A stretch of DNA of 64,000 bases from an uncultured Paracoccaceae bacterium (GCA_947489325.1 CANLDA010000004.1:123628-187627), one strand, 5' to 3'; numbered from the stretch's first letter, positions 21,786 through 31,229 are shown. The notes: a model not told the origin generated them from the letters alone. Numbers and translations are program-made.

Positions 21786-22400
21786 ATGCAAATTCTTATT
21801 GCAGATGATCATGATTTAGTACGCGAAACGATTTCGGCCTTTCTGGAAAAGGAAGGCCAGGCAAGGGTGCAGTCCGCAGGAGATCTGCCTCAGGCCATCA
21901 AGATAGCAAAACGCGACGGTCCGTTTGATTTGATTTTGCTGGATTACAACATGCCGGGCATGAACGGGTTGGCCGGGTTGGCTGAAATGCGCAAAGCCTT
22001 TCCGGATACGTCTGTTGCGCTTCTGTCCGGCAATATCAGCAGTGCCATTGTGCAAGAAGCCATCGATATGGGGGCTGTTGGGTTCGTTCCTAAAACCATT
22101 GCCGCCAAAAGCCTTGTGAATGCTGTGCGTTTCATGGTTGCAGGCGAAGTATTTTTGCCCGTTTCACTTTTGCAAGAAGACGCTCCTACGGAAATACACC
22201 CCATGGCTGAAATGCTCAGTCGTCGGGAAACAGAGGTGCTTTCAGGTTTGTGTCGTGGACAATCCAACAAGGAAATCGCGCGTGATCTTGATTTGCAAGA
22301 GGTGACAATCAAGCTGCATGTACGCACGTTGTGCCGTAAACTGGGTGCCCGCAATCGCACTCAGGCGGCCATGATGGCCAAAGAGGCCGGGTTATATTAA
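21786..22400 (+). CDS. NarL/FixJ-type response regulator
   Basis: 204 residues: a receiver domain (residues 1-120, acid pocket DD, phospho-acceptor in LLDYNMPGMNG, conserved K at VPKT) and a C-terminal LuxR helix-turn-helix (LSRRETEVLSGLCRG, NKEIARDL). It is divergent from the kinase and periplasmic-protein genes, with 222 bases between it and the nearer start. It is a likely output partner of the hybrid kinase, since that kinase ends in an Hpt domain able to pass phosphate to a separate regulator. Targets are unknown. Confidence 0.92.
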   Translation: MQILIADDHDLVRETISAFLEKEGQARVQSAGDLPQAIKIAKRDGPFDLILLDYNMPGMNGLAGLAEMRKAFPDTSVALLSGNISSAIVQEAIDMGAVGFVPKTIAAKSLVNAVRFMVAGEVFLPVSLLQEDAPTEIHPMAEMLSRRETEVLSGLCRGQSNKEIARDLDLQEVTIKLHVRTLCRKLGARNRTQAAMMAKEAGLY

Positions 22401-22402
22401 CC

Positions 22403-23299
22403 TCACGCGACAATACTCTCTAGCAGGGTCAGACATTTTCGGGCCGATGCATTGGTTTCCCCAAATCGCGTCAGTCTTGCATAAAGTGACGTGCCTTTGC
22501 TGAACCAATTGGCATCAAGTTTTTGCAACACGCCACTTTCCAAATAGCGGTTTGCAAAGCCGCGCCAGCCCAAGGCAAGGCCCTGACCCTGTACCGCCGC
22601 CTCTAGCAAATAGACATAGTTGTCAAAGGTTTCGCCAACGCGCCATGCTTGCGTGGCGGTATGGGCGCCTTGCCAGTCTTGCCAATCCAGCCAACCATAA
22701 TTGGCTTTGCCCAATGCCAACAATGGCGGCGGGGTGGCCTTTGTGCGCATCGCGGCATTGGCCGCAGTAATCACACCCGATGTTCCAACAGGCACGATTT
22801 CTTCGGCGCATACCCTGACATGCTCGCGTGTTGGAGGCGTCATAGAGTATTCAAAAACGATATCGGCCCCGGTATCGACTGCCGCGGACACAAGATTGTA
22901 TTCCGTCGTCACGATACGCAGATCGGTTTTGTTTCCCAACGCTTGTTTCAACGCGCCATATCGGGGCATCAACAACAAATGCGACACCTCATGCGAACAG
23001 GCAAGCGTCACCTCGTTCGATCCCATTTGCATGGTGTGGACGGCTTCTTGAAGTCCACTTAATCCATTGGCAATTTGTGCAAAAAACACATGTCCTTTTG
23101 GGGTCAGGTAGATATGCGTCCCATCCCTAACAAACAGTGCGGCCCCAAGCCGCAGTTCCAGATTGCGGATATGGCGGCTGATGGCGGATTGAGATGTGTT
23201 TAACTCTTCTGCTGCACGACCAAACCCATTCAGTCGCGCAACGGCCTCAAAGGCGATCAGGGCATTCACAGAGGGCAGGTTGAATTTACGAGAGCTCAT
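22403..23299 (-). CDS. LysR-family regulator (GcvA-like)
   Basis: 298 residues from the ATG at 23299. The N-terminal helix-turn-helix has FGRAAEELNTSQSAISRHIRNLE; the opening MSSRKFNLPSVNALIAFEAVARL and the length resemble the GcvA-type subgroup. It is divergent from the racemase-like gene at 23391 with 91 bases between starts, so it probably controls that operon. An in-frame extension to 23392 would overlap the neighbouring ribosome site and is unlikely. Its stop is two bases from the stop of the response regulator at 22400, a tail-to-tail arrangement. Confidence 0.9.
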   Translation of the reverse strand: MSSRKFNLPSVNALIAFEAVARLNGFGRAAEELNTSQSAISRHIRNLELRLGAALFVRDGTHIYLTPKGHVFFAQIANGLSGLQEAVHTMQMGSNEVTLACSHEVSHLLLMPRYGALKQALGNKTDLRIVTTEYNLVSAAVDTGADIVFEYSMTPPTREHVRVCAEEIVPVGTSGVITAANAAMRTKATPPPLLALGKANYGWLDWQDWQGAHTATQAWRVGETFDNYVYLLEAAVQGQGLALGWRGFANRYLESGVLQKLDANWFSKGTSLYARLTRFGETNASARKCLTLLESIVA

Positions 23300-23390
23300 A
23301 TCAAAACGGGTATGGATGTGTCGATGCAAAAGCAATGGATTTTTTTTGTCATGGCGCGCACCCTCACCAAAACACGCAACAGGAGGGCCC

Positions 23391-24227
23391 ATGTCCGACT
23401 ATCAAAAGCCGCCCCATTGGGCGCACCAAAAAAATAAGCTGTTTCCACATCAAGTTGGTTTTACCTGCCCGCCGCATGATTATGATGCAGCCCCAACCGA
23501 TTTTCTGCGCATGGCCCCGCAGACCGTTGGTGTGCATGGTCGTATGTTGCATGTACCGGATTACAAACACGAGCTGGATCAACGCAAACAGAACTTTGGC
23601 TTGCTGGAAGAATTCGTGGAATGCATGGCCAACAATGGCGTGGATGTGTGCGGGCAGGTGGGGTCAAATTGGGTCCATGCCAGCGGTTTGGGGGTCGAAG
23701 GTATTCGCCAACACTGTGAGATGCTTAGCGACAAATACGATACCCCGTTTCACATGGCCGGATATGCGTTGGTCGAGGCGTTGCGTGATCAAAACATCGA
23801 AAAGGTTGCTCTGAACGCCGCCTATCACTGGCCAACATGGTGGCAGGGCACCGTCGGGTTTTTGAAAGAGGCCGGATTTGATGTGCTGTGGGCCGGAAAT
23901 TTCCATGATCAAGGCTGGTTTAACACCCAAGAAGAGGTCAATGACTGCATCTGGTGTTTTGATGGTGATTTGGCGCGCAAAAGCTTTGAGTATGTTGCCG
24001 AACAGGCCCCCAATGCCGACGCTTATCTGATCAATGGCATGTGCAATTTTCGCTCTGGTCCCAATGGGCAGGCACAGCGTCCTGTGCATCTGGAGCGCGA
24101 GATCGAGGCGCTGACAGGCAAGCCCATGATTAGCCATGACAATGCATTGCATTGGCGCATCTTTAAAACCTTGGGCCTTGCGCCCGTGACCGAACAGGGC
24201 AGCCTGCTCTCCTCTTTGAAAGGGTGA
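23391..24227 (+). CDS. Asp/Glu racemase / maleate isomerase-like enzyme
   Basis: 278 residues resembling the arylmalonate decarboxylase, maleate isomerase and Asp/Glu racemase superfamily: CGQVGSNWVHASGLG, a VALNAAYHWPTWW strand-turn and a late LINGMCNFRSG with the cysteine expected in the second half. The first catalytic cysteine position appears to be replaced in the N-terminal half, so racemisation is not assured. AGGAGGG precedes the ATG at 23391; the frame extends further upstream over the LysR start, which is not coding. It is the first gene of a three-gene run with a sulfotransferase-like and a fatty-acid-hydroxylase gene. Substrate unknown. Confidence 0.65.
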   Translation: MSDYQKPPHWAHQKNKLFPHQVGFTCPPHDYDAAPTDFLRMAPQTVGVHGRMLHVPDYKHELDQRKQNFGLLEEFVECMANNGVDVCGQVGSNWVHASGLGVEGIRQHCEMLSDKYDTPFHMAGYALVEALRDQNIEKVALNAAYHWPTWWQGTVGFLKEAGFDVLWAGNFHDQGWFNTQEEVNDCIWCFDGDLARKSFEYVAEQAPNADAYLINGMCNFRSGPNGQAQRPVHLEREIEALTGKPMISHDNALHWRIFKTLGLAPVTEQGSLLSSLKG

Positions 24228-24232
24228 CTTTC

Positions 24233-24976
24233 ATGCATAAGATTATCGCACTGTGGGCGGTTCCGCGCTCTACCTCTACGGCATTTGAATGGATGATGCG
24301 CCAGCGGGGCGATCTGGACTGCCTGCACGAACCGTTTGGCGAGGCGTGGTATCAGGGCGAAAACCCGCTTTGGCCTCGTTTCAAAGAGGGTGAAAAGACC
24401 ACGCCGGGCCTGACGTTAGAAAGCGTATGGGCAGATATTCAAACCCGCGCCGAAAAGGCCCCCGTGTTTCTCAAGGATTTCCCACATTACATCAACCATA
24501 TGTGGACTCCGGATTTTCTGGCCAATTTCACCCATGCCTTTCTGATCCGAGATCCCGCAAAAACCATCACGTCGATGTACAATAAGTGGCCCGACTTTGA
24601 TGAGCTGGAAGTCGGTTTTTCTGAACAACGGGCCTTGTTTGATTTGTTGACCGCGTTGAATGGTGGCGCGCCTCCTCCGGTGGTGGACAGTGACGATCTG
24701 TTGGAAAACCCTCACGACATGACCCGTGCCTTCTGTGACGCTGTCGATATTCCCTTTATCGAAAGCGCCCTCAGTTGGGAGCCGGGCGGCGATCCTTCGG
24801 CGCATAGCTGGTGGGATGGCGGATCGTTTCACGCCAACCTTGCGCAATCCACGGGCTTGAAAGCCCAGCAACGCAAATATGTCGAGATCGAGAGCACGCC
24901 GGAACGGGTGCAACGCGTCCATCGTCGGGCCAAGCCACACTATGATCACATGTACCAGTATCGCATTACGCAGTAA
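24233..24976 (+). CDS. Sulfotransferase-like P-loop protein
   Basis: 247 residues starting MHKIIALWAVPRSTSTAFEW, where PRSTSTAF is the PAPS 5'-phosphosulfate-loop pattern of sulfotransferases. The FLIRDPAKTITSMY block matches the 3'-phosphate-binding region. The ATG at 24233 follows the previous stop closely; an overlapping GTG at 24224 is a weaker candidate. Proteins of this type in bacteria are often annotated as sulfotransferases without proof, so a different group-transfer or hydrolytic role is possible. Its place between a racemase-like and a hydroxylase-like gene suggests modification of a small carboxylic acid or lipid. Confidence 0.7.
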   Translation: MHKIIALWAVPRSTSTAFEWMMRQRGDLDCLHEPFGEAWYQGENPLWPRFKEGEKTTPGLTLESVWADIQTRAEKAPVFLKDFPHYINHMWTPDFLANFTHAFLIRDPAKTITSMYNKWPDFDELEVGFSEQRALFDLLTALNGGAPPPVVDSDDLLENPHDMTRAFCDAVDIPFIESALSWEPGGDPSAHSWWDGGSFHANLAQSTGLKAQQRKYVEIESTPERVQRVHRRAKPHYDHMYQYRITQ

Positions 24977-24997
24977 CACCAGTCCGGAAATCAAGAC

Positions 24998-25978
24998 ATG
25001 AGCCGTCGCAAGATTTGGAACTTCACGCCTGCGTTGCCAATCAAAACAGCCCCTTATTTTGATTGGCCGCTCAGACCTTTGGTGTCTGCGCTCTATCTGC
25101 TGCGCAGTTGGAATCCGGTTGGTTGGCGGTGCATGACGTTGATCGCTGCTGTCATCACATGGGTTTTCTTTACGCCCGATATTTCACAAGCGCACTCGCT
25201 GTCGCTGGCATGGATCGGTCCGATCTGGATGCGCAATTTTGTGCTGTTGTTTGCTTTGGCCGGCGGGCTGCATCTGTGGTTGCACAGCTTTGCCCGCCAA
25301 GGCGACAGGGAACGCTATGATCTTCGCCCGATGGGGCGGGGTGTGCGGGCCTTTCATTTTAATCATCAGGTTTGGGACAATATGCTGTGGTCCTTTGTGG
25401 CCCTGCAATTTTGGACGTTTTGGGAATGCTTGATCTATTGGGCGTGGGCCAACGGCTATGCCACAAGGATCAGTTTTGAGACGCACCCTGTGTGGTTTCT
25501 AAGCCTGATCCTCTTGTTGCCGATCTGGGCTGGGTTGCATTTTTACTGGTTGCACCGCGCCCTACATACGCGGCTGCTCTATCGCCGGGTTCATGCTTGG
25601 CATCATAAAAACATCAACACAGGCCCCTGGTCAGGCCTTGCCATGCATCCGGTCGAAAGCTTCTTTTTGATGTTTGACACGATGATCTTCTTCATCCTGC
25701 CGGCCCATCCGATCCATGTGATTTTCCTGCTTTTTCATCACGGTATCGGCGCGCCAGTCAGCCATGCGGGATTTGAAAGCCTAAAACTGGGGCGCACACG
25801 CTTGCCTTTGGGGGATTTCTTTCACCAACTGCATCACAAGTTTTTCGACTGTAACTACGGCACGTGGGAAACCCCATGGGATGAATGGTTCAACACTTTT
25901 CATGACGGCACCGACGACGGCAATCACCTCATCACTGAGCGCCGCAAAACGCTCTTACGATCCGAAAAGTCACCCTAG
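24998..25978 (+). CDS. Fatty acid hydroxylase / sterol desaturase family membrane protein
   Basis: 326 residues with four or more membrane helices and the di-iron histidine motifs of the family: HRALH, HAWHHK, HHGIGAPVSH and HQLHHKFF. These ligand sets are complete, so an oxygen-dependent hydroxylase or desaturase of the inner membrane is likely. It follows the sulfotransferase-like gene by 21 bases and ends the operon; a GC-rich hairpin lies just downstream. The substrate is not evident. Alphaproteobacterial members act on carotenoids, fatty acids or ornithine lipids. Confidence 0.85.
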   Translation: MSRRKIWNFTPALPIKTAPYFDWPLRPLVSALYLLRSWNPVGWRCMTLIAAVITWVFFTPDISQAHSLSLAWIGPIWMRNFVLLFALAGGLHLWLHSFARQGDRERYDLRPMGRGVRAFHFNHQVWDNMLWSFVALQFWTFWECLIYWAWANGYATRISFETHPVWFLSLILLLPIWAGLHFYWLHRALHTRLLYRRVHAWHHKNINTGPWSGLAMHPVESFFLMFDTMIFFILPAHPIHVIFLLFHHGIGAPVSHAGFESLKLGRTRLPLGDFFHQLHHKFFDCNYGTWETPWDEWFNTFHDGTDDGNHLITERRKTLLRSEKSP

Positions 25979-26008
25979 GCTTTTTCTTAGGAGAAATACC
26001 TTGAAGGC

Positions 26009-26027
26009 GTGGGGGCAAGGCCCCCAC
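26009..26027. terminator. GC-rich hairpin between convergent genes
   Basis: GTGGGGGC, three-base loop, GCCCCCAC: a perfect eight-base stem between the hydroxylase stop and the CoA-transferase stop. It lacks a T run on either side, so it may be a transcription barrier or a repeat remnant. Confidence 0.4.
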
Positions 26028-26048
26028 CCGGATCAGCAAACCCCGCGC

Positions 26049-27158
26049 TTACCCTTTTTTGGCCAAGACGGGTGCAGATTTGTCCAGCGCAAGCTCTGCA
26101 TCGGAAAACACCCACGGACCGCGAACACCGGGCACCCCTTCGGGGGTGATCTTCATGCCGCGGTGTTGAAGTTGCGGATCCGCAAAAGCCTCACCCACTG
26201 AATTGATCGGGCCAGCCGGAACTGTCGCGGCCTCAAGGGCTGCCAACATGTCGCTGGACGTCCAGTTCGTCATAGAAGCCTCCACCGCCTTGGTCAGGCT
26301 CTCGCGATGTTCAACGCGGCTTTGGTTGCTAGCATAGCGTGTATCATCTTTCAGATCAGCACGGTCCAAAACATCACACAACCGTTGAAACTGTCCGTCA
26401 TTGCCTACTGCCAGGATGATATGCCCATCCTGCGTTGGCACGACCTGATATGGGGCGATATTGGGGTGGGCATTGCCTTGGCGCATGGGGCTGTCGCCTG
26501 TCGCCAAAAAGTTCATCGCCTGATTGGCAAGCAACGCCGTAGCGCAATCCAGCAGGGACATGTCGATGTGCTGACCCTTACCGGTGCGGTGGCGTTGTTC
26601 TACGGCGGCCAAAATGCCAATGGTACCATAAAGCCCAGTCACCACATCGGTCACAGCAACCCCAACTTTCTGTGGTTGGCCGTCTGCCTCGCCGGTGATC
26701 GACATCAACCCGGACATGCCTTGCAGCAAAAAGTCGTAACCTGCACGCTTGGCATAGGGGCCATCCTGACCAAATCCGGTGATGGAGCAATAGATCAGGC
26801 GAGGGTTCAGCGCGGACAGGCTGTCATAATCCAGCCCGTATTTTTGCAATCCCCCAACCTTGAAATTTTCCACCAGAATGTCCGCATCCGCCACCAGATC
26901 ACGCACCTGTTGCTGACCTTCCGGGGTGCGAAAGTCGGCAGTGACGCAGGTTTTTCCACGATTGGCGGCGTAATAATAGGCTGCGGATTTGTCCCCATCA
27001 CGTTCAATGAACGGAGGCCCCCAGCGCCGGGTATCATCCCCCTCATGGCTTTCGACTTTGACAACCTCGGCCCCCAGATCTGCCAGAGATTGCCCAACCC
27101 ATGGGCCTGCGAGAATGCGGGCCAACTCTACAACTTTCAATCCATGTAATGGTGTCAT
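26049..27158 (-). CDS. Family III CoA transferase (CaiB/BaiF)
   Basis: 369 residues with typical family III features: N-terminal GLKVVELARILAGPWVGQ, the catalytic-aspartate region (LLDCATALLANQ) and the GQHIDMSLLD motif. The enzyme moves CoA between carboxylic acids such as carnitine, oxalate, mesaconate or bile acids; the substrate cannot be read from sequence. It is convergent with the hydroxylase operon and divergent from the MttB-type gene (about 175 bases between starts). It could activate an acid made from the methylated compound handled by that gene, but this is inference. Confidence 0.9.
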   Translation of the reverse strand: MTPLHGLKVVELARILAGPWVGQSLADLGAEVVKVESHEGDDTRRWGPPFIERDGDKSAAYYYAANRGKTCVTADFRTPEGQQQVRDLVADADILVENFKVGGLQKYGLDYDSLSALNPRLIYCSITGFGQDGPYAKRAGYDFLLQGMSGLMSITGEADGQPQKVGVAVTDVVTGLYGTIGILAAVEQRHRTGKGQHIDMSLLDCATALLANQAMNFLATGDSPMRQGNAHPNIAPYQVVPTQDGHIILAVGNDGQFQRLCDVLDRADLKDDTRYASNQSRVEHRESLTKAVEASMTNWTSSDMLAALEAATVPAGPINSVGEAFADPQLQHRGMKITPEGVPGVRGPWVFSDAELALDKSAPVLAKKG

Positions 27159-27332
27159 TGTGTCTTCTCCTCGTGTGTTGCAGCGGGTTTATCAACATGC
27201 AGTGGGGATGCAAGGAAAGGTGGGAAGAATAGTAATGGACATAAATGTCTAGATTTAGTCACGCAATCCGCTTAGCCTTTACAAAGAAGTCGTTCTGTCA
27301 ATTTGCAGGAAATAAAAAAAGGCGACGCGCGG

Positions 27333-28850
27333 ATGACCAGACGAGGACGCAGAACTGCTGCTGAAACACCAAAACGAGAGGTGGATTACCGCAATCTGCG
27401 CAACCCCTTCCCGCAGATGAAGGTTTTTTCTGATGACCGAATAGAGGCTATACACAACGCGTCTATGCGCACCTTGGAAGAGTTGGGTATCAAGGCGCTG
27501 CTGCCCGAGGCGCGCAAATTGTTCAAGGCAGGTGGCGCGCGCGTGGACGAGGCCAGCGAGATGGTGTTTATCGGGCGCGAGATGGTCGAGGCTGCGCTGC
27601 AAACGGCCCCGCGATCCTTCAATTTGCGTGGCGGAGCCCGGCATCGCGATCTGAAAATGGAACTTGGCAGCCTGATGTTTCAACCCGGGGCAGGGGCCCC
27701 GCATGTCACGGACCTAACGCGTGGGCGTCGCCCTGGCAGCCTGTCAGATTTTCGCGAAATGGTGCAGATCACGCAGCACTACGACGTTTTGCACATGGTG
27801 CCCCCGGTGGTCGAGGCGCAGGATGTTCCCCTGCATCTGCGCCATTATGCAATGACTGAGGCAGAGCTGCTCTATTCCGACAAGGTGCCGTTTTTGTATT
27901 CGCGTGGCACGCCGCAAGTGATGGATGGATTTGAAATGATCCGCGACTTTCGCGGGCTGTCAGATGCAGAGTTCCATGCAGAGCCGCAATGTTACACAAT
28001 CATCAACACCAACTCGCCGCGTGTGATCGACATGCCCATGGCGCAAGGCTTGATTGATTTTGCCCGCGCGCGGCAGATGTCGATTGTCACGCCGTTTACC
28101 TTGATGGGGGCGATGGCGCCGATAACGCCAGCGGGTGCGATGATGCTGTCCCATGCCGAAGCCTTGGCCGCGATCACCCTCACGCAACTTGCCCAACCCG
28201 GCGCACCCGTGTGTTACGGCACCTTTACCAGCAACGTGGATATGAAATCCGGCGCACCGGCCTTTGGCACACCGGAACATTACACGGCGTCCATCATTGC
28301 CGGGCAATTGGCCAGCCGTGTTGGCCTGCCATGGCGATGCGCGGCAGGATCGGCGGCAAATATGAATGATGTGCAGGCCGCAAATGAAAATCAATTTGGC
28401 TTGTGGGGATGCCTGATGGCCGGGGCGACAGTTGTCATCCATTCGGCTGGTTGGCTAGAGGGTGGGCTGACCGTGTCGTATGAGAAGATCATCACCGATG
28501 TTGAGGTCTTGCAAATGGTGGCAGAACTGTGCGCAGGCGCGTCGGCCTCAGATTCGGATATTGCTTTTGATGCCTTGCAAGAGGTGCCGCCTTCGGGTCA
28601 CTTCTTTGGGGCAGCTCATACGATGGAGCGGTATCAGACAGAATTTTATGATCCCATCGTGCATGATTTCGCCAATTACGGAACATGGACAGAACGCGGC
28701 AGCATTGATGCGTCCAGCCGGGCCACGTCTATCTGGCAAAGCATCGTGGAAGCCGGGCCAAGCATTAACGTGCACATGGACCGCGCCGAGGCCTTACGTC
28801 AGTTCATCGACAAGCGCACAAATGAGGGTGGCGCAGCTCCGGAAAGTTGA
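27333..28850 (+). CDS. MttB-family methyltransferase without pyrrolysine
   Basis: 505 residues of the trimethylamine-methyltransferase (MttB) family: RTLEELGIKALLPEARKLF, LMFQPGAGAPHVTDL, PFTLMGAMAPITPAG and the C-terminal SGHFFGAAHTMERY block. No in-frame amber codon interrupts it, so it is one of the non-pyrrolysine members, whose characterised relatives demethylate quaternary amines such as glycine betaine with a corrinoid partner. No corrinoid protein is encoded nearby. The ATG at 27333 is chosen; an upstream in-frame TTG would add ten residues. TetR and CoA-transferase neighbours suggest a regulated catabolic role. Confidence 0.88.
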   Translation: MTRRGRRTAAETPKREVDYRNLRNPFPQMKVFSDDRIEAIHNASMRTLEELGIKALLPEARKLFKAGGARVDEASEMVFIGREMVEAALQTAPRSFNLRGGARHRDLKMELGSLMFQPGAGAPHVTDLTRGRRPGSLSDFREMVQITQHYDVLHMVPPVVEAQDVPLHLRHYAMTEAELLYSDKVPFLYSRGTPQVMDGFEMIRDFRGLSDAEFHAEPQCYTIINTNSPRVIDMPMAQGLIDFARARQMSIVTPFTLMGAMAPITPAGAMMLSHAEALAAITLTQLAQPGAPVCYGTFTSNVDMKSGAPAFGTPEHYTASIIAGQLASRVGLPWRCAAGSAANMNDVQAANENQFGLWGCLMAGATVVIHSAGWLEGGLTVSYEKIITDVEVLQMVAELCAGASASDSDIAFDALQEVPPSGHFFGAAHTMERYQTEFYDPIVHDFANYGTWTERGSIDASSRATSIWQSIVEAGPSINVHMDRAEALRQFIDKRTNEGGAAPES

Positions 28851-28894
28851 GGACAGAGTTGAATATCATAGGTGCGAGACGGTAAAACAAAAAC

Positions 28895-29575
28895 ATGACT
28901 GATCAAAAATCCCCGCTGTTGCATCGCGATGACCCATCCAAAGAACCCCTGACAGGGAATATCAAGGTCACGCGGCAGGATTGGCTGAATGTGGCAATGG
29001 ATGTTTTGGTCAGCGATGGGGTGGAACAGGTTAAAGTCTTGACCTTGGCAGAGCGCCTTCAGGTGTCGCGATCCTCGTTTTATTGGTATTTTAAATCGCG
29101 GCAGGATTTGCTGGATGCCTTGCTGACTTTTTGGGAAAATACCAATACGGCGGCGCTTATCTCTGGAACGAAAGCCTCGGCCAAAACGATCACGGCGGCG
29201 GTGTGCAATGTTTTTAACTGTTTTATCGATCCATCAGTGTTTAACACGGCACTAGATTTCGCCATTCGTGATTGGGCGCGCCGATCAGGCACAGTGCGGC
29301 GGGTGTTGGATCAATCTGATACGAAACGACTGACGGCATTGCAGCAGATGTTTGAACGATTTGGCTATGTCCCGCTAGAGGCCAAAACCCGCGCACGGGT
29401 GCTCTATTATATGCAAATCGGTTATACTGATGCGGATTTGCATGAACCCATGGAAGAGCGCACAGCGCTGTTACCACATTATTTGCTTAGCTTTACGGGG
29501 GTTGAGCCTTTGGCTGAAGAAATCGAAGCCTCTGCTGCCCATGCCCGCGCTGTAGAGGCCGCTTTGATGCGTTAG
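28895..29575 (+). CDS. TetR-family transcriptional regulator
   Basis: 226 residues. The N-terminal helix-turn-helix (about residues 20-75) has WLNVAMDVLVSDG and LQVSRSSFYWYFKSRQDLLDALL, the TetR signature; the rest is an all-helical ligand domain. It lies 44 bases after the MttB-type gene on the same strand, so local control of that gene or of the divergent CoA-transferase gene is likely. Effector unknown. Confidence 0.9.
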   Translation: MTDQKSPLLHRDDPSKEPLTGNIKVTRQDWLNVAMDVLVSDGVEQVKVLTLAERLQVSRSSFYWYFKSRQDLLDALLTFWENTNTAALISGTKASAKTITAAVCNVFNCFIDPSVFNTALDFAIRDWARRSGTVRRVLDQSDTKRLTALQQMFERFGYVPLEAKTRARVLYYMQIGYTDADLHEPMEERTALLPHYLLSFTGVEPLAEEIEASAAHARAVEAALMR

Positions 29576-29667
29576 GCAAGGGCGTCAAAGATTGCCCCGT
29601 TGCACCTCTGGTGGCAATCATGTCAAACATAGCCAACAAGAATACCAAGATGTAAGCAGGATATCAG

Positions 29668-31095
29668 ATGGCGAGCGGTGTGATTACTCCAGTTCTTTTA
29701 TGTGGTGGCTCTGGCACCCGTTTGTGGCCGCTGTCGCGTAAAAGCTATCCGAAACAATTTGTGCCTTTGGTGGATGACACGACGTTGTTTCAGGCCTCGG
29801 CTCAACGCCTCTCGGGCGCAGGGTTTGGCAAGCCGATGGTGCTGACCAATTCTGATTTCCGGTTTATAGTGACGGAACAGTTGGCAGAGATCGGGATGGA
29901 TCCATCGGCCATTCTGATTGAACCCGAGGGGCGCAATACAGCCCCTGCAGTGTTGGCGGCGGCGCTGTGGTTGAATACACAAGACCCTGAGGCGCTGATG
30001 TTGGTGGCGCCATCTGATCATGTGGTGCCTGACACGCTAGCGTTTCGCGATGCGGTAAATGCAGGTGCTGCGGCCGCGCAAGACGGCAAACTGGTGACAT
30101 TTGGTATCACCCCAACGCACGCGGAAACAGGATACGGGTATCTCGAGCTGTCGAGCGAGACCAAAGATGGCCAGCCTGTGCCGTTGACACGTTTTGTTGA
30201 AAAACCGGATGCCGCGCGTGCCGCTGACATGCTGGCAGCGGGCAATTATATGTGGAATGCCGGAATTTTCCTGTTTTCTGTCAAAACCATTCTAGCCGCC
30301 TTTGAGGCCCACGCGCCTGCTTTGGTGGGCCCCGTGCGGGCATCGGTGGACAATGGGCAGATTGACCTTGGGTTTTTGCGCCTTGCGCCATCAGATTGGC
30401 AGCAAGCAGATGATATTTCCATCGACTATGCGGTGATGGAGCGCGCCGATAACCTTGTGGTGGTGCCATTTTCTGCCGGGTGGTCCGATCTGGGGGGCTG
30501 GGATGCGGTTTGGCGCGAAAGCCAGCCGGATGCCGACGGTGTTGTCACCCACGGCGCGGCCACGGCATTGGAATGTCGCAATACATTGCTGCGTTCAGAA
30601 GACCCCGCACTAGAGGTCGTCGGGATCGGACTTGACGATATCATCACCGTTGCTATGCCGGATGCGGTGTTGGTGGCCCATGCGAGCCGCGCGCAGGACG
30701 TCAAAAAAGCCGTGTCCTCGCTGAAAGCCAAAGGCGCAAAACAGGCCACGGCCTTTCCGAAGGATCACCGCCCTTGGGGGTGGTTTGAAAGCCTTGTGAT
30801 GGGCGAGCGGTTTCAAGTGAAACGCATCGTGGTGCATCCCGGTGCGGCGCTATCTTTGCAATCGCATCACCACCGCGCAGAACATTGGATCGTTGTGGAA
30901 GGCACTGCCAAGATCACGATTGATGACCGTGTGGAGCTGATCAGCGAAAATAAATCGGTCTATATCCCGCTGGGCGCCAAGCATCGCCTTGAAAATCCCG
31001 GTAAGGTGGCGATGGTTCTGATCGAAGTGCAAACCGGCAGCTATCTGGGTGAAGATGACATCATTCGCTATGAAGATGTTTACGCGCGGGATTAG
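29668..31095 (+). CDS. manC: Mannose-1-phosphate guanylyltransferase / mannose-6-phosphate isomerase
   Basis: Bifunctional cytoplasmic enzyme making GDP-mannose for surface polysaccharides. The 475 residues begin with a nucleotidyltransferase domain (CGGSGTRLWPLSR at 12-24, FVEKPDA near 170), joined to a C-terminal cupin-type isomerase domain (SLQSHHHRAEHWIVVEG). Length matches type II bifunctional enzymes. It is a single gene here; no other GDP-sugar genes are in the window, so the polysaccharide served is not known. The next gene encodes an outer-membrane lipid A deacylase-like protein, which fits a surface theme. Confidence 0.94.
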   Translation: MASGVITPVLLCGGSGTRLWPLSRKSYPKQFVPLVDDTTLFQASAQRLSGAGFGKPMVLTNSDFRFIVTEQLAEIGMDPSAILIEPEGRNTAPAVLAAALWLNTQDPEALMLVAPSDHVVPDTLAFRDAVNAGAAAAQDGKLVTFGITPTHAETGYGYLELSSETKDGQPVPLTRFVEKPDAARAADMLAAGNYMWNAGIFLFSVKTILAAFEAHAPALVGPVRASVDNGQIDLGFLRLAPSDWQQADDISIDYAVMERADNLVVVPFSAGWSDLGGWDAVWRESQPDADGVVTHGAATALECRNTLLRSEDPALEVVGIGLDDIITVAMPDAVLVAHASRAQDVKKAVSSLKAKGAKQATAFPKDHRPWGWFESLVMGERFQVKRIVVHPGAALSLQSHHHRAEHWIVVEGTAKITIDDRVELISENKSVYIPLGAKHRLENPGKVAMVLIEVQTGSYLGEDDIIRYEDVYARD

Positions 31096-31229
31096 GTGTT
31101 CCTGTTTCTGCTGAAATTTGCGCCATCTTTCCGCCCTGAAAAAAGCACGAAAATGTTGCGTCTGCGCACTAGCTGGAGATGCATAATACCCGTAAGAGTG
31201 TTGTGGGGGACAATTTGAAGAGGATCGGT

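Noticed and set aside
27333..28850. MttB gene as a pyrrolysine protein
   Set aside because: There is no in-frame amber codon, so it belongs to the non-pyrrolysine branch.
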